Of a DNA stretch of 64,000 nt, positions 1-10,858 are shown one piece after another. Location of the stretch: positions 450,039-514,038 of the forward strand of contig JAJVDF010000492.1 in NCBI GenBank assembly GCA_022410635.1. The letters are read 5' to 3'. The notes beneath the pieces are model-generated. The model saw nothing but the letters and a program-made list of their open reading frames with translations, ran no database searches and had not been told where the DNA came from. Within the stretch, counting starts at the first letter, position 1; each line of letters opens with the position of its first letter. This stretch comes from Tretioscincus oriximinensis. Its lineage: Eukaryota > Chordata > Lepidosauria > Squamata > Gymnophthalmidae. Made by a program: the position numbers and the translations under genes.

Positions 1-97
1 TCTTTCCCAGATCCATTCTAGCAGCCTAACAGGGCAGGCTCGGAAAAGTAGAAGATGCACCAAGAGCTTTCAAAGTAAATGCAGATGGTACAACTTA

Positions 98-411
98 AAA
101 ATAAAAGAAGAAGAAGAACTGGGTTCTTATACCCCACTTTTTCTCACCTTCCAAAGGGATTCAAAGCAGCTTACAAGGGTATTTTTGCCTGAAGGCTCAC
201 ATTCTATTTTCCCCACCAGGCTCTGGTGGTTCCCATGAATCCACTTGCAGTCAGTTGCAATTTCTTGCAATTCTTGCTTTCGAATAGCTGGGTTAGCTAG
301 AGCTACAGGCTAGTGGAAGGTGCGCACCCTTCCCCACGTCCAACACAGGGCTTCAAAACCTGATCTCCCAGACGAGAGACGAATTCCTAAGCGACTGAGC
401 TATCCGTGGCT
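98..411 (-). mobile_element. tRNA-derived SINE, full-length-like, (CTT)n tail
   Basis: Reads on the minus strand. The tRNA-like head lies at the right end (about 370-411), with an A-box-like 'tagctcagt' and a B-box-like stretch seen in reverse as 'gggcttcaaaacc'. The body and an (AAG)n run at the left edge (the reverse of a CTT tail) follow. The 3' part reads in sense like 'gctgctttgaatccctttgg', typical of reptile SINE/LINE tails. Near-identical copies lie at 16186-16492 (minus) and 44843-45141 (plus), which fixes the boundaries. No clear target-site duplication was seen. The SINE class is inferred from the promoter boxes and the repetition; the family name is not assigned. Confidence 0.85.
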
Positions 412-2154
412 GGTTTTGCACAAATTTTCATTTGCATAAAACCAAGGCCTGTTTCTGGCTCTTAGTTAAGTCAAAATAAACTCCAAGGATCAGGGGCAAT
501 GACAGACATGGATATCTCTGTGGATCTCCTGCTGTTTTGGCTTTTGACAGAAATTTGAATTTCCCATGTTGGAGCAATAGCAGGGAAATGAAAAACTACT
601 GTGCTGTGCGCCAACAAGCAGTTCTGATGTGTTGGAACTGCTTGTTGGTGCTGCATTTAAATAGAATGTATGGAAACAGGGTGGCAAGGAGCTCCCATGG
701 GCCTCTTTGGGTGGCTAAAAATCAGGGCCCTGGGGGCCTGACTTTCTAGCTCCATTGTAGCGCCACCCCTGGCTATAACTTTATCTAAGTGGAAGTTGGT
801 ATGGCCAGTTGACTAAGCAAGCAAGCAACTTTACTGTTTCTTGGTATCCTCAAACAGAACTTTCACTGNTTCTTGCCTTTCTGTAAATAACCTTGAGAGG
901 CAATCTGCCTGTCTTCTCCAACCTGATAGAAGTTTTAATACATCCATTCTAATAGCTCCTGATGCATCAGTTCTGCATGAATTTACTTAANCTAGGCTGA
1001 GTGATAATTGTAGGCTAGTTGCGGTTAGTGCCTCTTCTGTCAGACCATTTTGTAGACCGATCAAAACTTTATTTTGTGGATCCTTTTATTCCTTCGAATT
1101 ATGAGGTTCTCCTTTTGTGACAAACCCCCTGCCCCCTAAAAAAAGCTGATGTTAAGCTGAGTTCTGTATAATTTGCTGGATCCCCCCTAAATTATTTTTT
1201 GAAGATCAATGTTCAATTTGCTACCGTCCAGCCTCTTCGTAAAAAAATTAAGAAGNCCTTGAAAATGGTTTTGTCTCTGTTTTCTTCCATATTTACAAGT
1301 TTGTGCTTATGGGGAAATGGCAGAATCTTCATGAACGCTCCTTGTTCTCCCACTCACCCTTTTAATATATTTGGCAAAACATTATCTTCCTTATTTCTAT
1401 TTAACTTGTGCTCCAGTTCTGAATAGTCATTAGTTTACCATGGTCTTCCACTGAATAATTGAATGTAGAATCTTCAGTTTTGTTGAAAGACGCTTCAATA
1501 AACAAGGGGGGATCCAGTTTCAATAAGTGCAATATATGCATATTGTTCAAAATATGTGGGCATGTCATTTACCTTTTGCTTCACAGACATGTCTTTCTGA
1601 GCAGTGATTTAGAATGGGTTGATGCATATTTTGATTAAAAGGGGTATTATTTCTTACTGAATGTCATGATAATTTACAGTTATCTCCTTCATAAACCTGT
1701 GATCTTTTGTTTGCCCTTCTTTATTGCCTTGCACTTTTTAAAGAGCCTTGTAAAATAATGCTGTTTGCTGGATCATTTCATATTGATCTGTGTACATCTT
1801 CTTGACAGAATTAGAAATGCATATTTCTTTCTGCTATTTGGATGCTAGGTGTCAAAGTCTTTAAAGCCTGAAGGCATTAAAAAATAGTACACATGTATTG
1901 GCTGAATTTTAATCTGTTCCTACAATTTTTAAGAGCTTTACAGTCATCAGAGATCACATTGTGATCAATTAGACTGATAGCAAACATAGAGCTCAATTTC
2001 CAAAGCTTCATGCTAAAGTAGAAATTTATCAGTAGGTTGTACTTCATCACCTCCTCTAATAAAGTTTTTTTTAATAAAGAAATCAATAAAAGTGTATCAG
2101 TTTCAAGAGTAATGATTGTTTGAGCCACTAATTCAGATCACCACAGTTGGGATT
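412..2154. other. no gene recognised; unique AT-rich sequence with one hairpin
   Basis: No credible exon or known repeat was seen. It includes a perfect stem-loop at 611-648 (listed separately). Short frames here lack family signatures and are ordinary for AT-rich non-coding DNA. Confidence 0.5.
611..648. repeat. perfect 14-bp inverted repeat (hairpin)
   Basis: Arms 611-624 and 635-648 are exact reverse complements (ccaacaagcagttc / gaactgcttgttgg) around a 10-nt loop (625-634). Pairing does not extend clearly outside the arms, so a microRNA precursor is unlikely; the core of a small inverted-repeat transposon remnant is equally possible. Confidence 0.8.
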
Positions 2155-2275
2155 ATTTTGATGTGCTTTGGGATGNTTTGGGATTGCATTGGACTGCATT
2201 GGGAGGTAGATTTGGTTGATCTGAGGATGATTTATGGATGTCCTATGATTTTTAGATGATTCTGGAATAGTCATA
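2155..2275. repeat. degenerate short tandem repeat (tttgggatg-like)
   Basis: Imperfect reiteration of units such as 'gctttgggatg', 'ntttgggattg', 'cattggactg' and 'cattgggagg' suggests an old minisatellite with a 10-12 bp unit, decaying rightwards into 'gatgatttatggatg'. Confidence 0.5.
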
Positions 2276-2639
2276 TTAATAGTTTATGCAAGAGTTATTA
2301 GTTGCTCTGCGATCTATGCATTCTAGTTTACATCAGTTGTAGTAATCATGGAAGCATCAGCAGATTATCCTGTGCAAATTCAGATAATGAATAGTTCTTT
2401 AAAATACATAAATAATGTTGTATTTGGTCATCCTGAGCAGATACTATTAGTGTTTCATTGAAAGATTAGCAATGGTTGCTAATATATCCCCAGAATCTAT
2501 ACTCTCTTAGTAACTTAGGCCCACATTTCTTAAAATAATATGTTCTTAACTGATATTATCTAAATGACCAAGCTCTTTTGGATTCACCCTGATATTCAGC
2601 TGACTGAACTTTAGTCTTTCTCCTAATGTGTACAGCCAA

Positions 2640-2712
2640 CATTGTCCTATTTTAATTGTTTTCATTATTCTTTTGTTGGGATCTACCCTGAGACCCTAGA
2701 GCATAGGGTGGA
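2640..2712 (+). mobile_element. L2/CR1-like LINE 3' tail fragment
   Basis: Contains the signature '...gggatctaccctgagacc...agggtggaatat', which recurs at 58700-58812 and 60060-60155. In reptile genomes this type of sequence ends L2-like LINEs just before a short tandem tail; here it runs straight into the GATA microsatellite. Only the last ~70 bp are preserved. Confidence 0.6.
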
Positions 2713-2713
2713 A

Positions 2714-2805
2714 TATCTATCTATCTATATCAATATCTAGATAGATGATAGATAGATAGATGATAGATGATAGATAGGTAGTAAGTAGGTAGTAAATAAA
2801 TAAAT
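2714..2805. repeat. imperfect (GATA)n/(TATC)n microsatellite
   Basis: Starts as (TATC)n, switches near 2735 to (GATA)n and then to 'gtaggtagtaaataaataaat', so the two halves are partly self-complementary. It directly follows the LINE tail and probably grew from its short-repeat tail. Confidence 0.85.
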
Positions 2806-3875
2806 CTTGAAATATTAATTTGAAGTTGTTGCAATTTCATTTAATGATCACACAGGGAAGGATCCTTACAGTTGTTCAAAGTCATTGGGATGGACTTCTT
2901 ATCAAAATGAAAGCCTACCTATTTATCACATTATGCCATTCATTCCTTAGTTACTTGTACAATAATTTTGAACTCTGTATCAGAGAGCTTCAACAACAGA
3001 ATTTTCATCTATGAAAAAGAGTGAGGATTGTAACCTGCATCATCCAATCAATAATGTCCAAAACTCCTGCATGAAAATATAGGAGGTATTCCAGCTGTAG
3101 TTATAATATGTGCTCCTTAGCATAGAGGCTTCTTAGGTCTTAAGTCATAAAGAAGAATCCATCATAATCTCTTAAACCATGTATATATTCTTTTTAGAGG
3201 CATCTAGAGCATAAGCCCCCTACCCTTAACCCATTTCAAACACCTGGAAGCTACTTACACTTTCTGTCTTGCTAGTAATCACTTGCAGGCTTTGGTTTTT
3301 ATCGACAGGCTGTGTTCAGATATAAAAAGGGCATATCTAAAGGCAGCTCAAAGAGACAGGAAATAGTCCTTGAGTTCCAAGGTCTTCTTTTGTTTACTAT
3401 CCTATCACACAAAGCCCAGAGGATCCTCCTAGAAACAGTGAGACACTTCATGTCCCAAGCCATGCAAATCCAGAGCAGATCTCTGCCAAGAGCCCTCTAA
3501 ACCTGATTGGTAGTAGATCACATTAATTAGATTTGCATCTGTGCCAATGCCTGATCTGGATTAAACAGCAGTCTACACATAGACCAATTTGTGTGATCAC
3601 GGCTTGGTTGCCAGAAGCATGTGCCATTCAGACAACATGGTGAACACACCTTCAAATCCTCTTTGCATTGCCTTTTGAAGCCTTTCTGTGACCTTGCCTT
3701 TGCTTGATTAATGAAGTGGTTGAATTGTAACCTGGGGCTTTGGATCACATCGTGCAAAATAACAGCTTCATGTCTGCATCATGACACGCCTCTTCAACCT
3801 GCCTTTTGGTTGAATACACAGTTCTCTCTTCCCTACTTGCAATATAGAAATGCAATATAGAAAAGCAAATCTGAC
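2806..3875. other. no gene recognised
   Basis: Unique-looking sequence. Short frames at 2820-3014 and 3312-3500 show no recognisable domain. No repeat was identified. Confidence 0.45.
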
Positions 3876-4060
3876 ACAAGGAAGGAAGGATGGAATGAAT
3901 GCAGGAAGGGAAGGAGAAAAAAAGGAAAGGAAGGAAATGGAAAAGAAAAATTGAAAGAAATAAGAAACAAAGGAAAGAAATAAGTAGCAACTGAAATAGG
4001 GATAGAAGGGGGAAAGGGAGGGAGTGGATGGAGGCATGGATGGAAGCAAGGGGAGGAAGT
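3876..4060. repeat. purine-rich (GGAA/GAAA) tract
   Basis: The plus strand is almost entirely A/G for ~180 bp, built from degenerate ggaa, gaaa and ggga units. It ends with 'ggaggaagtgctagaacc' and then 'attgcatta', closely matching the end of the tract at 5638-5830, so this is a dispersed module rather than only simple sequence. Proline/serine/leucine-rich minus-strand frames across it are composition artefacts. Confidence 0.8.
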
Positions 4061-4070
4061 GCTAGAACCA

Positions 4071-4091
4071 ATTGCATTACTGTAATGCAAT
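4071..4091. repeat. near-perfect palindrome ATTGCATTAC-T-GTAATGCAAT
   Basis: Ten-bp arms flank a single central T. It lies between the purine tract and the CA/CG tract. Part of it (ttgcatta) is conserved in the related module near 5821. Confidence 0.9.
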
Positions 4092-4097
4092 GGGCTG

Positions 4098-4204
4098 ACA
4101 CACACACGCACACGCACACGCACGCGCACACGCACGCGCACACGCACGCGCACACGCACGCGCGCACACGCACGCACGCACGCACGCACGCACACACACA
4201 CATA
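4098..4204. repeat. 107-bp (CA)n/(CG)n alternating purine-pyrimidine tract
   Basis: Uninterrupted purine/pyrimidine alternation built from CACACG and CACGCG units. Such tracts are classic left-handed (Z) DNA formers under negative supercoiling. It also shows several CpG in an otherwise CpG-poor region. Confidence 0.95.
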
Positions 4205-5631
4205 AAAGTAAGGCAATTTTGTAATGTGGCCCAATCTATTTAATGAAGAAGCACATTGCTGCAGCTAATCAGAATTAATCTGATCTGAATTTATTAAAGC
4301 AGATCTAGCCCAAAACGTAATTAGCTTAAGATATTTAAACAATTAAATTAGAACAAAAATCAAAATTAGCTGTACCATCGACTATAACAGGTATTCATAT
4401 TACAATAAATGTATACAATATAAGGTCAGATATCATACCTTAATCTCGGTTACGCATAAACCTGGTGTGAGTTCTTTATTACAGTTGGCCTCTGTGAGTG
4501 TACATGAATATAGCCACGGTAGTCTTTGATGTCCCAGTCTTATCTTCAGGCACAATCCAATTTTTAAATCCTTAAGTAGACAAGAATATGAGGACAAGTA
4601 NGGGATTAGAGAAAAGCACACTGAAAATGTGTAATGTAAAGGAGGGTTTTTTTCCCCTTTCTTTTTTCAAAAATTATAATAAGAAGCTACACTCATGAAA
4701 TGAAAGAAAGTCGCATTGATGAAAAAGCTTTGATCTTTCTTATGACAGCTGGGTTGCAACCCCCAAGGTGAGAGCTAATTTCACTCCAGTTTTTAAAAGT
4801 CTCTTTGGGGTGAGAATACACAGTACGTAAGTGTAAGTACAAAAAAGGGAGATTCTGCCCCCCCTACACACACGCACACCATTTCTTCTACGGCTGCTTA
4901 CAGCATTCATTTCCTATTTAGGTGCTCATACAATGCTAGGAAAATCAGTTCTTCCACTTGAGGCTGTTATCTTTCCAAAAGCTCTGGGTGACTTAGAATT
5001 CAAACATATTATGAAAGCAATACTATCTAATGAGATCAAGGAGAGAAATTTCCATGCTGAATTTATGATAATTATTATTTTATATGTGAACACACATACA
5101 AACCTTTGCTGAAAGATTCAGTTATGATATTATTCAATGATTTATTTATTTATTGGGGGTGGGGGCTGTAAATTCTGATATGCAGAAAGTACAGCCCCAA
5201 TCACATAAAGAATAACATGGAAGCATATATTTGGACATGGATTGAATATCTTACAATTAGTCCATCAAAGCACAGCATAACCACAATCACAGGGTGGACT
5301 GTTTTAAAAGTAATCCAGCAGCATTAAATTTCTTATGGATGAACTTTATATTTCAAAATTTCAAAGCTTTCAACATCCTAAGAAAAATATATTATGAAGA
5401 AATCACTGGATTCAGCGATTCTGGTTTAAAAGTTCAGCATTCCGAGGTATAATGACCAATGAACTTTGCAGCCCTCTCAGACCTACGACAGGGCTCGGAA
5501 TTTTGACAGCCTCCACAGATTAGAGTCCTGGGTTGGAAACTGGCTAAAAGACAGAAAATGGAAGAAATAAATGGACAGTTCTCTGGGATATTGGAAATGT
5601 AATAGCCCAGGGTTCAGTACTGATACCAGTA
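4205..5631. other. no gene recognised
   Basis: AT-rich unique sequence. A short TTTA run and G-rich stretch occur near 5141-5168. No exon or recognisable transposon was seen. Confidence 0.45.
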
Positions 5632-5830
5632 CTGGGAAGGGAAGGGAAGGAAGAACAAAGGAAGGAAGGAAGAAAAATAAAGGAAAGGAAGAAGGAAGGA
5701 AATGAAAATGGAAAGAAAGAACTAAACAAAGAAATGGCAAGTGAAAAGGAGATGGAAGGGGGCATGGGAGCGAGTGGGTTGAAGCATAGGTGGCAACAAG
5801 GGGAAGGAGCGGCTAGAGCCTGTTGCATTA
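5632..5830. repeat. second copy of the purine-rich module
   Basis: An A/G-rich strand of ggaa/gaaa units is followed by 'gcatgggagcgagtgggttgaag...caaggggaaggagcggctagagcctgttgcatta'-type sequence (written here in parts). This parallels 4020-4080 in order and spacing, but the CA/CG tract is absent. The non-simple downstream sequence marks 3.9 kb and 5.7 kb as related copies. Confidence 0.65.
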
Positions 5831-6059
5831 TCATAAACAATGAGCTAATTCCGCTGAATATATATATAAAGAGAGAGAATCATATTCAGTGCAGCTAAAT
5901 TTCCTATTCCCCCCTCCTTTACCCTATCCTCATTTGTACATTTGAAACTAATTGCTAAAATAACTTTTTATGAAAGATATTGACGTACATACTTTTGTAC
6001 GATGGGAGTACGTAGCTTGTGACCCAATAAGCTGAATATGACTTACCAAACATAACTTT

Positions 6060-6288
6060 GTTTATCATATTTCAGAGAAATAGCCGTGTTAGTCTAGTAG
6101 AAAGTCCAGCAAAGGATCTAGCAGCACTTTGAGACTAACTTGAGAAAAGTAGGTGGCATAAGCTTTCGTAGACACNTCTATTGAAGCATCTGAAGAAGTA
6201 GACGTGTCTACGAAAGCTTATGCCACCTACTTTTCTCAAGTTAGTCTCAAAGTGCTGCTAGATCCTTTGCTGGACTTTGTTTATCATA
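6060..6288 (+). mobile_element. fold-back Penelope-like element with hammerhead-like core, TSD-bounded
   Basis: The element (6070-6278) is flanked by a perfect 10-bp direct repeat gtttatcata at 6060-6069 and 6279-6288. Inside, 6101-6180 and 6199-6278 are reverse complements over 80 bp, apart from one N, around an 18-bp centre. The left side carries an extra ~31 bp (6070-6100) absent from the right, so the fold-back is asymmetric. The right arm contains a CTGAAGA...GAAA hammerhead-like core. Sequences ending in 'acgaaagcttatgcc...ttagtct..aagtgctgct' are widespread in reptiles. Assignment to Penelope-like retroelements rests on the hammerhead-like motif and partial-inverted structure, so the class is inferred; the duplication and arms are directly visible. 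Confidence 0.75.
6190..6224 (+). ncRNA. hammerhead-ribozyme-like motif (probably impaired)
   Basis: Core box CTGAAGA (6190-6196) is followed by one A, a helix-II-like stem GTAGA-CGTG-TCTAC, the second box GAAA, and a very short helix III (GC-TTAT-GC). This matches the minimal layout known for Penelope-like elements. The position after helix III that should be U reads C (GCC A), so the A15.1-U16.1 pair is lost and activity is doubtful. The near-identical motif at 49506-49540 has the same substitution. Confidence 0.5.
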
Positions 6289-8028
6289 GCTGAGGAAGAA
6301 GTCATCTTGCAGACATCTTTGAAGAGCAATGCCCATTTGTCCGTCTTCAACACATATAATAGGAAGAAATGTTACCAATTGTTACTCTGCAGTATTTCCA
6401 AAAAGATACATTTCATACACCATGCTGTAGAATCCTCCTTGCACATTTATGTATGCCCTANTATAATATAAAGATATATAGCATGTCATTAACTTTTGGC
6501 ATTTATAAATGACATATAGCTTTTCTGCTTTTAAACTACAAAAATGTACTGACTGCTTCTTTCTGTCTTTGTTATATTATGCAATGCATATTCAACAAGT
6601 TCCTTCAGTGCCAGCCCTTCTAAATGGTAACCTGAGTAATCAGGGACAGCCACATTCATTTTACTGGTGTCTAATGGATTTCCAATTGAGTGTGGTTTTA
6701 GTCACATAAATTGTGCAATATATTAAGTACTTTTCATCATAAAATCAATATGATATTCTTGCTAAAAATTGCATGTTATTAGTCCACTGGCCAAGTTAAG
6801 CATTCTAGCATTACATAACAATTGAGCACTCAGTGGTTTAATCTGAAATCGATTATTAAANATTCATTTTGTCTCACAACAAGTATTTGTAAACATTACC
6901 TTCACTTTTTTCCTATGTCTTCATTAGCATGCTGTCATTTTCAGACTCTTTTGCCACTTATTACAATCATTCTGAAGCACCAGAAGTAGCTTTTCTTTTT
7001 ATTCAGCTCTGGGTGGTAAAGTGCACAGACTTGAATCAGAAAACACCAATGGAAGAAACAAATCAGTNCAAGCAGGAGAGAAGAAATGGTTCAAAATTGG
7101 ATGTTGGAAGTATGGATTTTTGAGCCTCTTGAAAACAAATAAAAATAAAACTGTTATAAAATGATAGCAGATGTCTTTTTTTGCCAAACATAATTCAGAG
7201 GAACGAAATCCATTCACCACTACATTATTAGTATAGATCATGCGTGAATTTAAAGCACATAGCAGAGGTCTGGAAATACTTGTATCTCAGCTTGATAATT
7301 GTATCTATATTTGTCCACAATGTCTATCTCAAACAGTTCATAGGAATAACTGGGATTAGAGTAATTCACCTTAAAATCATTCATACCTTTATAATACCAC
7401 AAAATTAATGATAGTAACTTTCCACATAATGCACATTTTGTCCCATACCATGCTGTCCTGAATCAGGCATGTCCATAATGAAACTTTAATGTTTTCCTAG
7501 GGTGAATTTGCTTGCTAGAGCTCTTATCCAATAAAGACTCTAAGAAATTCAATTTGCAGAAAATTTGGTTTGCTGTTTAAATGTTAGTCCATCAGAGCCA
7601 TATAAAATCAGCACTGCAAACATTGTAACATCCTTTTAATCACTATATTCACTTAAAAAACTACAAAGGAAGATTTGAAAGAGAAGCAGTAGAACTAGAA
7701 TACATCCGCAAATTCCAATCCATTGATAATGGACTTAATAGAGACAATGGTTCTCTAGCACACTATACATATTATAACACCAGATAACATTCCAGCCTCT
7801 TGAGGGCATTCTTGGATTGATTTGCTCTCCACTTTTCTGCATATTTGATTAATGCGCATTTACCCAGCTGAATCTCTTTCCTCCAGGCATTTTCATCCAC
7901 TTTAGAGGATCAACTATTGCACTTTAGTTGTTTTTCTCACCTAGTTAATCATCATACAACATTTATATGTCCTTTGTCATCTCCTACACTCAGTTTCCTG
8001 TAAAGTTTGTTCCTTACATTGGTCCCCT
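6289..8028. other. no gene recognised
   Basis: AT-rich sequence with only short frames without signatures. No clear repeat was identified. Confidence 0.45.
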
Positions 8029-8125
8029 AGCATCTGAAAAAGAAGATGTGTCTATGAAAGCTCATGCTGCCTACCTTTCTCCTGTTAGTCCTCAAGTGCT
8101 ACTAACTTCCTTGCTGGATTTAGTT
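8029..8125 (+). mobile_element. decayed copy of the hammerhead-bearing element (right-arm half)
   Basis: 'catctgaaaaagaagatg' leads to 'tgtctatgaaagctcatgctgcc', 'ctgttagtcctcaagtgct' and 'ttgctggattt', in the same order as 6188-6278. The left inverted arm is missing. Here the core box has mutated (CTGAAAA), but the base after helix III is T, unlike the two younger copies. Any protein frame across it is fortuitous. Confidence 0.7.
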
Positions 8126-8215
8126 ACTGTATATAACTGCATCCACTTTCTTTATACACTGAGGGTGTTTTTTTTGTTTCTTTTGAAAAGAATTTTAAGT
8201 GTCATTAGTTTTTAA

Positions 8216-8300
8216 TTTATCTCTATCATCCATCTACCTAGTTGCCTGTCTACCTACTTACCATTCATCCATCTATTCATCAATTTATTTATTTAATTCT
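8216..8300. repeat. degenerate (ATCT/ATCC) microsatellite
   Basis: Reiterated 'catctacc', 'gtctacctac' and 'catccatctattcatc', ending in 'atttatttattt'. It resembles the reverse complement of the tract at 2714-2805. Confidence 0.6.
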
Positions 8301-10838
8301 GTTGCCTTTCCTGAAAATGTCTGATGAGGCACATATTATTGATGAAGTAAAACCACAAGCATTTCTTGTTTCACAAAGGGTATAACTTGTATATACTCTT
8401 GTATATAACTTATTTTATGCTCCTCATGATTGTAGTAATCCACATGCAAGGGACCCACACAATTAACAGTTTGCCTGCACAATTCTTCTCACTCTTCCCT
8501 TTTATGTCCAACAAATGTCTAAGAAGTGCCTACAATTTCCTTGATGATGATGGTGACGTTGGTGATGATTTCATCTTTCAACAGGAATGGACATCAGTCT
8601 TTACATTGCTTACCTTCTATACTGGAAGCTATTAAGGACTGGGCATTTTGAATTACTCTTCCAGAATTGTTACTAAAGAAGTCATTAGTGGTAAATTGAT
8701 ACCTATTACCATAAATAATCTGCCTGGAATTTCCTTTGCGGGTAATAATGGAAATGGGTAACAAAAATATTTGCAGTAAATTATGATGGGAAGCCAGATT
8801 ACAAGTTCTTGTAATATCTATTATCATGGGACAGCTATAAACTCAAAGGATATCAAATTGTGCTAATACCCATGCTGTGCTTGATTTCACCACAGCACCA
8901 TTGAACAAACAAGAGAAAATTGACCTTTATAGGCTTTGTCATTCATTTGGCTATTCCACCCCCCCACTTCTCCACAATCTATTCTGTCAAGGTGATCTTA
9001 GGCCTTCTTTGTGCAGGCTTTTAGTTCCGTTAACAGTTTGATATCGTCTGAGCATTCTTTGTTACTTCAGAACAAGTTGAAGCATTGAAAGAGTTCTGTG
9101 ATGACTTTCTGTGAAAGCAAATTAGTTTCTCTTTTCAGGAAGGAAATATAACATTGCTGCTTTATTAGCACAGACTTGGACTGAGGATATCACTTTCCTG
9201 TTTGAAATGCACATTTTGTGCTGACAGCAGATACAATTCATGCACTGGGATGCAGCCGGCAAGTGAAAGGGAAATAGTAATTAAAGGGCAGATAATGTGA
9301 ACTATTCCTAAAAATTTGAATGATATTATTATTACTGCCATAGATATCATTGTACAAAAGGAGAAGGAACACAAAGAGCATGTTGAATATATCTATTTAA
9401 TAAATAAATATATTACAGTTGTAAGACTCAGAACTGGACATATTGTCAGGGTGTATTTCTTCAGAGATAATGTGTTTGTAGATACTGAAATATAGAAAAA
9501 AATGAGGCTGCAAGGGAACAATTCGCCATAGATACATAACGTGGACCTGAATCTTAAATATTTACATGGCAGGAATACATAAATAACTAAGAGCACAACT
9601 AGAACATAGAACAAAAGGCCTTTTTGCACTTACTCAGGAAGACTGTGATCTGGAGCATGTGATCCATACTAAGGCTGGAGTGTCCTTTGACCACAATAGC
9701 ACTCTCTGTTACTATGACTTTTGGAGCTAATTTCTGCAAGCTGTGACAACCACGAACAGTTCCTGGCATCAAGACCCCAGGGATCTGTTTCAGTGGTACA
9801 TCTTATTGTGTCTCTAAAAATGAAATCCCAGTAAAATGTATGTCTACCAACAAACCATATCCAAATTATGTGTAGGATAGCAACCTACGTTATGCAGATG
9901 GAACATTCTAGGTGAACTGTGCCTTATTTCCCTCTCTTCCATAAACTGCACTAGCATTTGGATGGCAGATCCTTATTCCAAGATATATTCTGGAATAAAG
10001 GTCAATGAGAAAAGGCCTCAAAATCTTATTGTTTTTTTCCTCATCATTTGCTACTAGATAATTAAAGCAGGGAGTAGCTAGAAAGTAACCGAGCAAAGTT
10101 CACTGAGTAAAAAAGGGATGGACATAACCCAACTGAAACTCTAACATTGGTGTAAATAACAATTAAAAGANAAAATCACATGCAAGATGCACTTAAGCAG
10201 CATATCTCATAATTACAGATTTCATAAATCAAAGGAGCATGCTGGAAATGCTAGTCCTTCAAAACTCACCTTGAAGGCTACAACTGTGCCTCTTCCAGGC
10301 CTGCTATCCATCTTGGAGTGCGCTGAAGGCTATTGAGATTATTCGCTCTGTATCCTCAACTACTTTAGTGTCTACCTTGCAGTGCCTTTGATAATATGTG
10401 CTATAATNGTCTTGCCCAACATTTGCCTACTGTTTAGAAAGGCTTGAACACAGCCATAACCAATGTACTAAAATAAGAGAAAGGCTCAAAGAATGCCTTA
10501 TCTTTTATAGTATAAAAACTATCACATCAGGTTGCTGCTTCACTCAATTTCTCCTGAACTACATGAACTTCTACCGTTACAATTATTCCCTCGTTGCTAG
10601 GAACATTACCTTGGGCTAGGGTATATCCATGGGTATACCTCCCACATGCTTGTGTCAAATATCACAGAGATTAGAGTGGGATGGAGCATCAAAAATACTG
10701 CCTTATCTTGCTAATCTGGTGAAAAATTAGGGAGCAATGAAAGTTCCTGGGCTAGCACAAACATTAAAGCCAGATCTGGGACAATGTGTCAGTGACAATA
10801 CAACCTGCCTTAACCTGGGTTATGAACAGAAAGGGCAA
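8301..10838. other. no gene recognised; unique sequence
   Basis: No repeats or exons were identified. The interval 9150-9330 is well balanced in composition and contains homeodomain-like TAATTA in 'atagtaattaaaggg'; conserved non-coding DNA is possible but cannot be judged without alignment. Confidence 0.4.
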
Positions 10839-10858
10839 CCCCCCCCCCCCCCCCCCCC
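10839..10858. repeat. poly-C homopolymer (20 C)
   Basis: An uninterrupted C run is followed by 'acctcatcccatcccatc'. It can form G-quadruplex on the minus strand and i-motif on the plus strand, and is prone to length error in assemblies. Confidence 0.9.

Noticed and set aside
3745..4243. Frames of 71-152 codons over the CA/CG and purine tracts
   Set aside because: Translations are Cys/Val/Ala or Thr/His repeats and Ser/Phe/Leu-rich runs generated by simple sequence.
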